In this document: piece after piece, positions 1 to 5,258 of the stretch
How positions within the stretch are numbered: the first letter of the stretch is position 1
How the letters are laid out: each line of letters begins with the position of its first letter
NCBI GenBank assembly: GCA_017461825.1
Contig: JAFTXB010000217.1
Coordinates: 1 to 5,258 of the forward strand
Reading direction: 5' to 3'
Length of the DNA: 5,258 bases
Source of the DNA: Clostridia bacterium
Lineage (GTDB): Bacteria > Bacillota > Clostridia > Oscillospirales > CAG-272
Made by a program: the position numbers and the translations under genes
Notes under the pieces: generated by a model
What the model was told of the DNA's origin: nothing
Databases searched by the model: none
Seen by the model: the letters and a program-made list of their open reading frames with translations, nothing else

Positions 1-88
1 GCGAAGTTTTGCGTAGTCGAGGCTTGCCGAGCGGAGCAAAACCGAGGAATGGAGCAAGCCAAAGGCGCGCGAAATGACGATGGGATCT
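1..88 (+). repeat. Family A repeat, copy 1 (cut by window start)
   Basis: Positions 2-55 match 4676-4729 at 53 of 54 bases; the only difference is T17 against G4691. The copy then carries a roughly 10-base longer segment (about 56-70) before rejoining at GAAATGACGA and ending at GGGATCT (82-88). It contains the stem GTTTTGC (6-12) / GCAAAAC (36-42). The usual left end, TGTCATCCTGAGCGGAG, would lie before base 1. It is non-coding, with no transposase in view, so this is a small interspersed element of unknown mobility. Confidence 0.85.
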
Positions 89-184
89 ATAAACGGTAAT
101 CGAAAGCCTTTTCCCCATTCCGAGTATCATCCCGTGAGAATGAAAGGAAAAGTAACTATTATAGAAAAAACGAAGCAATGAACA

Positions 185-278
185 AGATCCCGTCAGTGCT
201 GCGCAATGCCGCCCTCCCTTGGGTCGGGTTCGACTACGCAAACACCGCACCGTGGTGTTTGCTCCGCTCAGGATGACA
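185..278 (-). repeat. Family A repeat, inverted variant copy
   Basis: Read on the minus strand it begins TGTCATCCTGAGCGGAG and ends GACGGGATCT, the same two ends as the copy at 4644-4752. The interior differs: where that copy has a short GC-rich segment, this one has a 25-base hairpin (238-262), followed by the shared CGTAGTCGAA. The rest (about 194-230) is unlike the other copies. It faces copy 1 tail to tail across a 96-base spacer. Confidence 0.75.
238..262. repeat. Hairpin inside the inverted family A copy
   Basis: GCAAACACC (238-246) pairs perfectly with GGTGTTTGC (254-262) around a 7-base loop. The central 17 bases (242-258) match 5073-5089 at 16 of 17 positions, although that second site sits in a different repeat family. 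There is no T-run on either side, so it does not look like an intrinsic terminator. Confidence 0.8.
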
Positions 279-283
279 CAGTG

Positions 284-315
284 AGCGGGCAGGGTCTCGG
301 TGGCCCCTGACCGCT
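284..315. repeat. Imperfect hairpin, 10 of 11 bp
   Basis: AGCGG (284-288) and CAGGG (290-294) pair with CCCTG (305-309) and CCGCT (311-315). There is one G/A mismatch (289 against 310) and a 10-base loop. It is GC-rich and stable on paper, but no T-run follows on either strand. It starts six bases past the end of the inverted family A copy. Role unknown. Confidence 0.55.
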
Positions 316-428
316 ATTGGCAGATTCTACTGTAGGCGCACAAACTACAAAATCCCCCCAAATACGGAACGGCGCAGAGACTTCCCCCCCCCCGATCCAA
401 CAACCCTTTTTTGAAAGTTTTGAAGGGG

Positions 429-460
429 TTTGGGGAAACTTTTTCAAAAGTTTCCCCAAA
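429..460 (-). terminator. Long inverted repeat after ispE, possible terminator
   Basis: TTTGGGGAAACTTTT (429-443) is perfectly complementary to AAAAGTTTCCCCAAA (446-460), giving a stem of 14-15 bp with a very small loop. It lies 10 bases past the ispE stop codon, the right place for a terminator. However, on the ispE strand the stem is followed by ACCCC rather than a T-run, so it is not a textbook intrinsic terminator. Upstream on the plus strand, TTGAAAGTTT (411-420) can also pair with the AAAC plus T-rich segment, so two exclusive folds are possible. It may instead be an interspersed repeat or an mRNA-stabilising 3' hairpin. Confidence 0.5.
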
Positions 461-470
461 AACGCGTCTT

Positions 471-1358
471 TTAAAAATATGCTTTGGTGGGGTGGCAGAC
501 AAAGGCGGTTGCGCCGAATTTGCGGAGGGCAGTGCAGGCGAGGTCGGCATCGGCGGCGGTTTCAAACACACCAAACACCGAGGGGCCGCTTCCGCTCATC
601 ATAGCGCGCACCGCTTTGTTTTGAAGCATGACCGACTTCAGCTGATCCACATAGGGCTGTACTTTGGGCACAACTTCTTCAAACAGATTGAAAAATTTGG
701 GGCATGCCGATACAACGCCGTCACGCTTCATCAGAGCGAGAATTTCACGCGCGGGGGCGTCGTTTTGCACAGCGTTTGCAAAAAATCCGTACTGTTCGTC
801 GAGCTTTCCGTATGCCCACGGGGTCGATACTCCCTCTCCCATACAAGCCACAACAAGGTGGCATTGCGGCATGGGATCGGTTGGTTCCAGTGTTTCGCCG
901 ATACCGGTCACCATGGAGCCGCCGCCTACAATGCAAAACGGAATATCCGCGCCCAATGTCGCACCGATCGCACAGAGCGCATCCTGTGTCAAGGGCTTGC
1001 CGCAAAGAGCGTTTAAGGCGCGCAGGACAGCCGCCGCGTCGGAGCTGCCGCCGGCAAGCCCTGCCGCCATGGGGATATGCTTTTCGATGGTGATGCGCAC
1101 TTCACCCCGACGCCCCGACGCGATCAGAAATTTTTCTGCCGCGCGCCATGCAAGATTGCGGCGGTCGGTGGGCATGGCATCGTTGCCCGAGGCGTTGAGC
1201 AGGATCGCGGTCTGCTCGGCAGGCAGATAGTCGACCGTAACGATATCGCAGAGTGACACGGTTTGCATCAGACTGACAATTTCGTGATAGCCGTTTTCAA
1301 GCCGTCCTACCACGTCCAGATATAAATTGATCTTTGCGTTTGCGCGTTCGATTTTCAT
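471..1358 (-). CDS. ispE: 4-diphosphocytidyl-2-C-methyl-D-erythritol kinase
   Basis: This cytosolic GHMP-superfamily kinase phosphorylates the 2-hydroxyl of CDP-methylerythritol with ATP, a middle step of the MEP pathway to isopentenyl diphosphate. The protein is 295 residues, normal for the family. Visible motifs are: the N-terminal AKINLYL with the conserved catalytic Lys9; the glycine-rich ATP loop PMAAGLAGGSSDAAA (96-110); GADIP (136-140), whose Asp138 matches the catalytic aspartate; FNLFE (223-227); and the C-terminal MSGSGPSVFGVF (254-265). I chose the ATG at 1358 because GAGGAA lies five bases upstream and the family signature starts right there. The frame stays open to an ATG at 1463, but that would put the promoter inside the gene. 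No other MEP gene adjoins it and nothing in it looks damaged. Assignment is near certain. Confidence 0.97.
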   Translation of the reverse strand: MKIERANAKINLYLDVVGRLENGYHEIVSLMQTVSLCDIVTVDYLPAEQTAILLNASGNDAMPTDRRNLAWRAAEKFLIASGRRGEVRITIEKHIPMAAGLAGGSSDAAAVLRALNALCGKPLTQDALCAIGATLGADIPFCIVGGGSMVTGIGETLEPTDPMPQCHLVVACMGEGVSTPWAYGKLDEQYGFFANAVQNDAPAREILALMKRDGVVSACPKFFNLFEEVVPKVQPYVDQLKSVMLQNKAVRAMMSGSGPSVFGVFETAADADLACTALRKFGATAFVCHPTKAYF

Positions 1359-1363
1359 AGTCG

Positions 1364-1369
1364 TTCCTC
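1364..1369 (-). promoter_or_regulatory. ispE ribosome binding site
   Basis: GAGGAA on the minus strand, five bases before the ATG at 1358. It decides the start over the in-frame upstream ATG at 1463. Confidence 0.85.
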
Positions 1370-1434
1370 GCTTTTGCTTTTTTTGGCGTGCGCGTGGGCT
1401 CGGGATGCCGTCACTACGCCGATTTTTCCCTTTT

Positions 1435-1463
1435 ATTGTATCATACTTTTGCACGATTTGCAA
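1435..1463 (-). promoter_or_regulatory. Sigma-A-type promoter for ispE
   Basis: Read on the minus strand: a -35 box TTGCAA (1463-1458), a 17-base spacer, and a -10 box TACAAT (1440-1435). A TG one base ahead of the -10 makes it an extended -10. Transcription would start near 1428, leaving a leader of about 70 bases. I see no riboswitch or T-box in that leader, only a possible 5-bp GGCGT/ACGCC pairing. Boxes were read by eye. Confidence 0.7.
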
Positions 1464-1502
1464 GAATTCCGTGTAAAGAAATTTAAAATGTTGTAAACTC
1501 TC

Positions 1503-1531
1503 TTGACGAACGCCCTAAAATAGTATAAAAT
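1503..1531 (+). promoter_or_regulatory. Sigma-A-type promoter for the transporter pair
   Basis: TTGACG (1503-1508) and TAAAAT (1526-1531) are separated by exactly 17 bases, each one base from consensus. An overlapping TATAAA (1524-1529) is an alternative -10 with shorter spacing. The start would be near 1538, giving a leader of about 27 bases that ends in the GGAGG at 1554-1558. It lies 39 bases from the divergent ispE -35 box. Confidence 0.75.
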
Positions 1532-1564
1532 ATATATTATAGTGTTATTTTATGGAGGACATAA

Positions 1565-3073
1565 ATGAACTCGGGAGAAAGAAACCGCAGCCGCAAGCTC
1601 TTCATACGCGGCATAGTCATATATTCCCTGCTTGTCATAGGCATTTTGCTGATCATCAATCTTGATGCGGTAAACAGCTGGCTTGCCGGCGTTTTGCGCT
1701 TGCTTCGCCCGATCCTCATCGGTCTCGCGGTCGCTTATCTGTGCAATCCCATGGTCCGCTTTTATGAAAGACGGCTGCTGCTCAATCTTCGCCCGCAGGG
1801 GGTCAGACGCACGGTGTCGCTGATCTTGACCTATTTGACCCTGCTTTTGATCATCGCACTCGTTTTGCTTTTGATCGTTCCCCAGCTGATCGAAAGCATT
1901 GTTGATTTTGCAAAGGAATACGACCGCCACGTTTCGTCGGCAATCGCACAGTATAACAAACTTGTAGAAAGCATCAACGGCTTTATTGGCAGCTTTACCG
2001 ACAGACCGCATTTCTTTGCCTATCTCAACGAGCAAACCATGCGGCAAACCGTTTCGGACTGGTTTGGAACCGACATTCCCCAGCTTTTGGGATCACTTTC
2101 CAAATTTAATGTTAAGCCGATCACCGTTGTCCTCGGCAACGCGTTTTCTTTGTTGGCAGACACGCTGTTTGGATTTTTCATCTCCCTTTACCTGCTCAGC
2201 ACCAAGGAAAAACGCTACGCGCAGGTGATGAAGCTCCGCCGCGCGCTGTTTGGCAATGCCGTCAATCAAAAGATCACCGATTTTTGCAGAGTTGCCGACC
2301 GCTCGTTTGGCGGATTTATTGAGGGCAAGCTCCTCGATTCGCTGATCATTGGTGTGTTGACTTATGTGATCATTTCGATTTTCCAAATTCCGTATGCCCT
2401 TTTGATCGCCGCTTTTGTGGGAGTTACCAATATCGTTCCCATTATCGGTCCGATCCTCGGCGCTATCCCCACTTCGTTCATTCTGTTGCTCACCGACCCC
2501 GCCAAAGTGATCCCTGTTCTCATCATCATCGTGGTCATTCAACAGCTCGACGGCAACGTCATCGGCCCCAAGATCCTCGGCAACAACACGGGTGTCAGCT
2601 CGCTTTGCGTGGTGATCGCCATTGCCACAATGGGAAGCCTGTGGGGGCTTGTTGGAATGATCCTCGGCGTACCGCTGTTTGCAACCGTTTTGGAGCTGGT
2701 GGATGAGCTTGCCGTTGAAAAACTGCAAAAAAAGGGTATGCCCTCGGGACTTGAAAACTACTATGCGGGCGACACGGTGGTTGACCCTGAAAAAAATGTG
2801 TATTCCACAACCGATAAAATCGTGCAAAGGCTTGAGCGCCATGCGCTTCGCATTGAAAAAAAGCTGAACCGCGGCGAGGCGCTGACACGAAAAGAGCGCT
2901 ATTTGATGTGGTGCTACCGAATGGCACATAAATATCACATTGTAAACGAGCTCTCCGACGAGGGTCAGGCTCGCTTTGCAGCCGAGGATGCCGCCCATGA
3001 CGCGGAGACTGCGGCAACCCTGCTGGTGCAGGAACACCGCAACGCCTCGGGTGCCGTGACCGACGGTCAATAA
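1565..3073 (+). CDS. AI-2E family membrane protein, first of a tandem pair
   Basis: This is a polytopic inner-membrane protein of the AI-2E/PerM family (COG0628, Pfam AI-2E_transport). Characterised members export AI-2 (TqsA) or act as Na+/H+ antiporters, so the substrate here is unknown. The protein is 502 residues, longer than the usual 340-400. Membrane segments lie near 12-32, 43-60 and 82-108. A soluble stretch (about 110-186) follows, then several more segments to about 378. Family-type motifs are SFGGFIEGKLLDS (247-259), NIVPIIGPILGAIP (289-302), DGNVIGPKILG (329-339) and GMILGVPLFA (364-373). Residues from about 385 onward form a charged, presumably cytosolic extension with KKG, YY and FAAEDA patches. 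GGAGG lies six bases before the ATG. The second paralogue follows after 16 bases. No frameshift seen. Confidence 0.93.
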   Translation: MNSGERNRSRKLFIRGIVIYSLLVIGILLIINLDAVNSWLAGVLRLLRPILIGLAVAYLCNPMVRFYERRLLLNLRPQGVRRTVSLILTYLTLLLIIALVLLLIVPQLIESIVDFAKEYDRHVSSAIAQYNKLVESINGFIGSFTDRPHFFAYLNEQTMRQTVSDWFGTDIPQLLGSLSKFNVKPITVVLGNAFSLLADTLFGFFISLYLLSTKEKRYAQVMKLRRALFGNAVNQKITDFCRVADRSFGGFIEGKLLDSLIIGVLTYVIISIFQIPYALLIAAFVGVTNIVPIIGPILGAIPTSFILLLTDPAKVIPVLIIIVVIQQLDGNVIGPKILGNNTGVSSLCVVIAIATMGSLWGLVGMILGVPLFATVLELVDELAVEKLQKKGMPSGLENYYAGDTVVDPEKNVYSTTDKIVQRLERHALRIEKKLNRGEALTRKERYLMWCYRMAHKYHIVNELSDEGQARFAAEDAAHDAETAATLLVQEHRNASGAVTDGQ

Positions 3074-3076
3074 CAG

Positions 3077-3083
3077 AAAGGAG
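3077..3083 (+). promoter_or_regulatory. Ribosome binding site of the second transporter gene
   Basis: AAAGGAG, six bases before the ATG at 3090. It sits entirely in the 16-base gap after the first gene's TAA, which supports independent initiation within one transcript. There is no room in the gap for a terminator. Confidence 0.85.
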
Positions 3084-3089
3084 ACGACT

Positions 3090-4667
3090 ATGGAACAATC
3101 CGCTACCACCCAAAGAAAAAAGATGGTCATTGCCATTTCTGTGTACGCCGTCCTCTTTCTGGTGCTTTTGCTGATCAGCAACATCGGATATTTCAATAAG
3201 TGGATATCTGCGGTGCTGTCCCTGCTCCGCCCCGTGCTGATCGGTCTTGTTCTTGCCTATCTCTGCAATCCCTTTTTCCGCTTTTACGAGCGCAAAATGT
3301 TCGCAAAGATCCAGCCCCACGGTCTGCGCCGTACCATTTCCCTGATCTTTACCTACCTGACACTGTTTGCCATTATCGGGGTTTTGATCATGTTGATCGT
3401 TCCCCAGCTCGTGAGCAGCATCACGGAGTTTATCGATAATTCAAACGATTTTCTCCAACAAACAGTCGGCACGGTCAACGGTTTGATCACCAAGATCAAC
3501 AACATGCTGCCGACAAAAGAAAACGGCGCGGGAATGATCCCGCCTTTGCATCCCGAAGCCATCAGCGAAGCGATCTCAAAGCTGTTTCACTCGGTCGAGA
3601 TCGACAGCGAAATGCTGATGCAGTTTCTCAACGCCGAAACCATTGGGTCGATCATTTCCATCGCCGAGGGTATTGTTGATCTGATCGGAGACGTGCTCTT
3701 TGGTTTGTTTATCTCGCTTTATCTGCTCAATACCAAAGAAAAACGCTACGCGCAGATCATGCGCTGGAGACGCGCGTTTTTCAGTGAAAGCGTCAACGCG
3801 GGCATTACCAAAATATGCACCACCGCCGACAAGTCCTTTGGCGGATTTCTCAAGGGTAAGATCCTTGATTCCTGCATGGTGGGCATTTTGGTCTATATTT
3901 CCATATCGCTTTTGGGAATTCCCTACGCCGTGCTGATCGCCGTGATCGTTGCCATTACCGATATCGTACCCGTGATAGGTCCCTTTATCGGCGTGATCCC
4001 CTCGGCGGTGATCATCCTTTTGACCGATCCCACAAAGGTCATTCCCTTTATCCTTTGCATCCTGGTGATCCAGCAGATCGACGGCAACATTTTGGCTCCG
4101 AAAATTTTGGGAGAAAATACAGGTGTCAGTTCGCTTTGTGTTATGATCGCCATTACCACGCTCGGCTCGCTTTGGGGCTTGGCAGGCATGGTGCTGGGCG
4201 TTCCGCTGTTTGCCACGGTGCTCGAGCTGACAAGCGATTTTTTGGACAGCCGTTTGAAAAAGAAAGGACTTTCGACCGCCACCGAGGACTATTACATGCC
4301 CGAACTTGCGGGAGAAGAACAGCCGCCTGCGGAAACCGTGTTTGCAAAGATGCAAAAACGCTTGGCGTTGCGCCGACACGCAACCGCCGTGGAAGGCGGA
4401 ACGGGGGCTTTGAACACCTACGAGCGCTTTGGGCTTGACACCTATGAGCTGGCACAAAAGCACAATCTGTTCTCCGAAAAATCCGAAGAGCTTCTGATGG
4501 AATTTGCCGCCGAAGAAGCGATCCTTGCCGAGGAAACAGAAGAAAAAGTAGCGCAGGAAGAGTCAGCCGTAGCCGAGGAAGGCGCGGAGACTGCCGCCAC
4601 CCCCGACTGTGAAATACCCGAAGTACAAAACGAAACTCCAGCGTGTCATCCTGAGCGGAGGGCGTAG
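3090..4667 (+). CDS. AI-2E family membrane protein, second of a tandem pair
   Basis: Paralogue of the upstream gene, 525 residues, with the same predicted topology. Membrane segments lie near 12-30, 42-59 and 83-105, a soluble loop follows at about 107-190, then further segments to about 380. Shared motifs are SFGGFLKGKILDS (249-261), DIVPVIGPFIG (291-301), DGNILAPKILG (331-341) and GMVLGVPLFA (366-375). Residues 328-380 match 326-378 of the first protein at 43 of 53 positions. The soluble loop is the most divergent part and carries extra residues near 141-156. The cytosolic tail keeps the KKG, YY and FAAEEA patches, then becomes very acidic (about 463-500). The last codons, from the Cys at 519, lie inside a family A repeat that also supplies the TAG, so the native C-terminus may have been altered. 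Transported substrate unknown. Confidence 0.93.
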   Translation: MEQSATTQRKKMVIAISVYAVLFLVLLLISNIGYFNKWISAVLSLLRPVLIGLVLAYLCNPFFRFYERKMFAKIQPHGLRRTISLIFTYLTLFAIIGVLIMLIVPQLVSSITEFIDNSNDFLQQTVGTVNGLITKINNMLPTKENGAGMIPPLHPEAISEAISKLFHSVEIDSEMLMQFLNAETIGSIISIAEGIVDLIGDVLFGLFISLYLLNTKEKRYAQIMRWRRAFFSESVNAGITKICTTADKSFGGFLKGKILDSCMVGILVYISISLLGIPYAVLIAVIVAITDIVPVIGPFIGVIPSAVIILLTDPTKVIPFILCILVIQQIDGNILAPKILGENTGVSSLCVMIAITTLGSLWGLAGMVLGVPLFATVLELTSDFLDSRLKKKGLSTATEDYYMPELAGEEQPPAETVFAKMQKRLALRRHATAVEGGTGALNTYERFGLDTYELAQKHNLFSEKSEELLMEFAAEEAILAEETEEKVAQEESAVAEEGAETAATPDCEIPEVQNETPACHPERRA

Positions 4668-4752
4668 CCCGTAGTCGAAGTTTTGCGTAGGCGAGGCTTG
4701 CCGAGCGGAGCAAAACCGAGGAATGGAGCGAAGCGAAATGACGACGGGATCT
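4644..4752 (+). repeat. Family A repeat, complete copy
   Basis: It runs from TGTCATCCTGAGCGGAG (4644-4660) to GGGATCT (4746-4752). GTCAT (4645-4649) and ATGAC (4738-4742) form a short terminal inverted repeat, with an inner stem GTTTTGC (4680-4686) / GCAAAAC (4710-4716). Bases 4676-4729 are nearly identical to 2-55. The first 24 bases are translated as the end of the preceding transporter gene. The word GAGCGGAG occurs twice and GTAG(T/G)CGA twice, suggesting assembly from reused arms. I recall TGTCATCCTGAGC-type sequences as common intergenic repeats in many bacteria; that is memory, not a search. Confidence 0.85.
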
Positions 4753-5006
4753 ACGAACGGTTACCGATAGCTTTCCTCGCTCAGATGAACTGTTCCGAGT
4801 GCCAAACGCCACAAAAAGACGCGGGTTTGTACGTTTTTCGTTCGTAAGGCGGTTTGTTAAGGTTAGAATCGCTTTGGCATGGGTAGTCATTTAAAAGTAA
4901 AAAAAAAATTGAAATTGTAATAATCCGAAAAGTGTTATAAATATTGATTCTTTTGAATTTTACAATTGGTAAATATACGCAAATAGCCGTTTGTAAAAGT
5001 AAAAAA
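4753..5006. other. Gene-free intergenic stretch, AT-rich on the right
   Basis: I see no gene. Bases 4753-4771 still resemble 89-107 (14 of 19), and TTCCGAGT recurs at 118-125 and 4793-4800, so homology between the family A loci continues past the repeat. At 4804-4855 a long imperfect stem-loop can be drawn (AAAC-GCC against GGC-G-GTTT outside, AAAAA against TTTTT inside), with no clear T-run after it. The part from 4890 to 5006 is AT-rich, with an inverted repeat AATTGTAA (4913-4920) / TTACAATT (4960-4967) and the direct repeat AAAAGTAAAAAA (4893-4904, 4995-5006). No convincing promoter: TTGAAA at 4909 and TATAAA at 4936 are 21 bases apart. Confidence 0.6.
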
Positions 5007-5070
5007 CGAAACAACCCCTCAGTCAGCTACGCTGACAGCGTCTCGCTACGGCTCGGTCACGCTCGGGTTC

Positions 5071-5091
5071 TGACACCACACCGTGGTGTCA
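5071..5091. repeat. Hairpin within family B element
   Basis: TGACACCA (5071-5078) pairs perfectly with TGGTGTCA (5084-5091) around a 5-base loop. Its core (5073-5089) matches the hairpin core at 242-258 with one difference (A5078 against G247). It lies in a segment (about 5037-5116) that interrupts the otherwise regular order of hairpins in this element. Confidence 0.8.
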
Positions 5092-5194
5092 TTCATTCCC
5101 CTCGTGCCGCTACGCTACCTTGCACAGGGGAGCCTAAAAATACCTTTGCCCTTTAAAAAGGTAGCCATTTTGGTAGCAAGTGATTCTTTAAAAG

Positions 5195-5215
5195 CCTCCC
5201 CTGTGCAAGGGGAGG
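5195..5215. repeat. GC-rich hairpin within family B element
   Basis: CCTCCCC (5195-5201) pairs with GGGGAGG (5209-5215) around TGTGCAA. This fold competes with the longer pairing between 5118-5132 and 5196-5210, so the element has at least two exclusive structures. No T-run follows directly. Confidence 0.75.
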
Positions 5216-5258
5216 TGGCACGCGCAGCGTGACGAAAGGGTTGTTTTTCGACAAGGTA

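Larger units (their letters stand above)
1..470. other. Gene-free, repeat-rich region downstream of ispE
   Basis: I find no credible gene here. The short open frames lack a convincing ribosome binding site, overlap one another on both strands and run through inverted repeats. The stretch holds two family A repeats facing each other (1-88 and 185-278), an imperfect hairpin (284-315), a run of ten C (384-393) and a long inverted repeat (429-460). The spacer at 89-184 is AT-richer and has no clear signal. The part at 316-383 shows nothing I can name. Confidence 0.75.
5007..5250. repeat. Family B structured element with terminal inverted repeats
   Basis: The ends CGAAACAACCC (5007-5017) and GGGTTGTTTTTCG (5238-5250) are inverted copies apart from two extra T. 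Next to each end is a small hairpin: GTCAGC-TAC-GCTGAC (5022-5036) and CACGC-GCA-GCGTG (5219-5231). Inside, CCTTGCACAGGGGAG (5118-5132) is a perfect inverted repeat of 5196-5210, flanking the hairpin TACCTTT / AAAGGTA (5141-5147, 5156-5162). It encodes no protein, so it resembles a MITE-like or structured intergenic element. I recall similar AACAACCCCTCAGTCAGC elements in gut Clostridia. No target duplication is evident at the ends. Confidence 0.75.

Noticed and set aside
1..278. CRISPR array
   Set aside because: Repeats are few, inverted, variable in interior and not evenly spaced; no cas gene is present.
268..604. Small open frames on both strands over the hairpin region
   Set aside because: They cross inverted repeats, overlap each other and lack convincing start signals; best read as repeat translation.
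411..1016. Plus-strand open frames overlapping ispE
   Set aside because: They are antisense to a gene with intact family motifs, and their products have no recognisable domain.
1359..1463. Longer ispE starting at the ATG at 1463
   Set aside because: The extra 35 residues do not resemble IspE, the upstream ATG would overlap the promoter, and the ATG at 1358 has a well-spaced GAGGAA.
2093..4463. Long minus-strand open frames (up to 367 codons) opposite the transporter genes
   Set aside because: They mirror the codon pattern of the real genes, have odd His/Asn/Asp-rich composition, and lack ribosome binding sites.
1565..4667. Calling the transporter pair a quorum-sensing AI-2 export system
   Set aside because: The family name is historical, other members are ion antiporters, and no luxS, lsr or sensor gene is in the window.
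4680..4716. Intrinsic terminator for the transporter operon
   Set aside because: The 7-bp stem has a long interior and no T-run; it is better explained as part of the family A repeat. I could not identify a clear terminator for this operon.
4867..4910. tRNA or other structured RNA gene ahead of the A-rich run
   Set aside because: No cloverleaf arms or T-loop consensus could be drawn.
4781..5156. Short open frames between and inside the repeats at the right end
   Set aside because: No ribosome binding site or domain is seen, and most of the coding span is repeat sequence.

Overview
The window (5,258 bases, about half GC) looks like chromosomal DNA from a gut-type Clostridia bacterium, probably a member of the Oscillospirales. 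This is an inference. It rests on strong Shine-Dalgarno sites, sigma-A-type promoters, MEP-pathway isoprenoid synthesis, and intergenic repeats of a kind I recall from such genomes. No marker gene fixes the taxon.

Layout: 1-470 is gene-free and repeat-rich. It holds a truncated copy of repeat family A (1-88), an inverted variant copy (185-278), an imperfect hairpin (284-315), a C10 run, and a long perfect inverted repeat (429-460) just past the end of ispE. ispE (471-1358, minus strand) encodes 4-diphosphocytidyl-2-C-methyl-D-erythritol kinase. A 206-base divergent intergenic region follows, with two back-to-back promoters. Next come two tandem paralogous AI-2E-family membrane proteins (1565-3073 and 3090-4667, plus strand), 16 bases apart and evidently one operon. 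The second gene ends inside another family A copy (4644-4752), which supplies its last codons and its stop. From 4753 to 5006 is AT-rich sequence in which I see no gene. A separate, highly structured element with terminal inverted repeats (family B, 5007-5250) nearly reaches the window end.

Functionally, ispE is a housekeeping gene with its own promoter and no pathway partner beside it. The two transporters are transcribed away from it and their substrate is unknown. They share a membrane core that is very similar and a cytosolic C-terminal extension that is recognisably conserved; they differ most in the soluble loop after the third membrane segment.

I found no CRISPR array, RNA gene, transposase, phage gene or defence system. 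The genes are ordinary. The unusual content is the modular hairpin repeats, the way one of them has become the end of a coding region, and a hairpin core shared by two otherwise different repeat families.
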